DNA of 5,415 nt from Candidatus Sigynarchaeota archaeon. GTDB lineage: Archaea > Asgardarchaeota > Lokiarchaeia > Sigynarchaeales > Sigynarchaeaceae. The DNA lies in NCBI GenBank assembly GCA_030587525.1, contig JAUQYW010000134.1, positions 1 to 5,415 on the forward strand. The letters are read 5' to 3'. The notes beneath the pieces are model-generated. The model searched no databases, was not told the DNA's origin, and saw only the letters and a program-made list of their open reading frames with translations. Both the position numbers and the translations under genes were made by a program. Shown here one piece after another: positions 5,161-5,415 of this stretch. The stretch's first letter is position 1; each line of letters starts with the position of its first letter.

Positions 5161-5415
5161 CAGTACGAGAGGAACATCCTGTAGCGGCCTCTAGTGTACC
5201 GGTTATCCGACAGGGTACTACGCCGGGCAGCCACGCCGTAAGGGATAAGCACTGAATGCATCTAAGTGCGAAGCCCGCCCAGAAAATAGCCACCCATTCT
5301 CCAGTCTTTAATGCACGGCGAGCTCAAGGCCGTGTCCCGAAAAAATTAGCCGAATGCGGGACGGCCAACGGTGACGAATCCATCGCCCGCGGGCCACGAT
5401 ACGCGGCCCAAGGCG
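5161..5415 (+). rRNA. LSU (23S/28S) ribosomal RNA, 3' end only
   Basis: The universally conserved sarcin-ricin loop AGTACGAGAGGAAC is at 5162-5175. It is followed in the right order and spacing by the domain VI signatures GTGTACCGGTT (5194-5204), GCCGGGCAGC (5222-5231) and CTGAATGCATCTAAG (5252-5266). The last lies in a hairpin closed by GCACT (5249-5253) with AGTGC (5265-5269). GAGGAAC, rather than GAGGACC, indicates an archaeal or eukaryotic type; the downstream helices look more archaeal-like than like standard animal, fungal or plant 28S. The exact 3' end is not determinable and may lie beyond the window. Upstream, 5014-5160 lacks the expected conserved LSU sequence (such as GTGAGACAG) and a protein gene ends at 5013, so this is a 5'-truncated or separated rRNA piece. 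Confidence 0.88.
5314..5362 (+). other. Two adjacent hairpins in or after the LSU 3' region
   Basis: CACGGC (5314-5319) pairs with GCCGTG (5329-5334), and GTCCCG (5334-5339) pairs with CGGGAC (5357-5362). They share base 5334, so they stack or compete. They are either terminal LSU helices or processing/termination structures just after the rRNA. Confidence 0.5.

Noticed and set aside
5037..5255. Open plus-strand frame of 72 codons
   Set aside because: It overlaps the conserved LSU rRNA sequence including the sarcin-ricin loop, so it is a spurious frame over rRNA.
1..5415. tRNA genes, CRISPR arrays, transposase genes
   Set aside because: No T-arm-like GTTCGAATC with cloverleaf partners, no spaced identical repeats, and no recognisable transposase or integrase motif was seen by eye on either strand.

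Overview
The window is a mosaic: GC-rich DNA (roughly 60% GC by eye), interrupted by one AT-rich island of about 2 kb (roughly 1141-3190, about 38% GC in sampled lines), and ending in the 3' end of a large-subunit (LSU) ribosomal RNA. The rRNA piece has the sarcin-ricin loop in the archaeal/eukaryotic form (GAGGAAC rather than bacterial GAGGACC), so the DNA is probably from an archaeon or a deep-branching or unusual eukaryote. Other clues conflict. The long genes are intronless, and two have GGAG/GGAGG motifs upstream, which suits a prokaryote. One paralogue may carry an AP2-like N-terminus, which would suit a eukaryote or its virus. I leave the host open.

Layout. (1) 10-528, minus: a small protein gene with a helix-turn-helix-like middle and a DUF4177-like C-terminus. 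(2) 529-1140: no confident intact gene; a minus-strand frame with coding-like codon use but broken by TGA stops, probably a decayed gene, plus a short GAC/AAC repeat. (3) 1141-3190, AT-rich island: the 3' end of an unidentified gene (to 1313), then a complete 620-residue WD40 protein with about 14 blades, enough for two seven-bladed propellers. (4) 3179-3229, minus: a GC-rich ORF start cut off where the AT-rich DNA begins. (5) 3249-3419, minus: a coding-like fragment. (6) 3460-4068, minus: a second copy of gene 1, about 93% identical over the shared 525 bp with no indels and at a constant offset of 3450 bp. (7) 4069-4188: a divergent intergenic region. (8) 4189-5013, plus: a possible PD-(D/E)XK nuclease-like domain followed by a charged helical tail encoded by a 21-bp tandem repeat. 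(9) 5161-5415: the 3' end of LSU rRNA, with none of the preceding rRNA beside it.

Reading. The flanking paralogues, truncated reading frames on both sides of the AT-rich island, an rRNA stub and in-frame stops all suggest a rearrangement-prone accessory or subtelomere-like region that has received foreign DNA. The best candidates for something new are the paralogue pair (possible AP2 / HTH-like / DUF4177-like architecture), the stand-alone double propeller in imported DNA with a truncated partner, and the nuclease-like protein with a repeat-encoded helix. I see no direct evidence that these genes act together.
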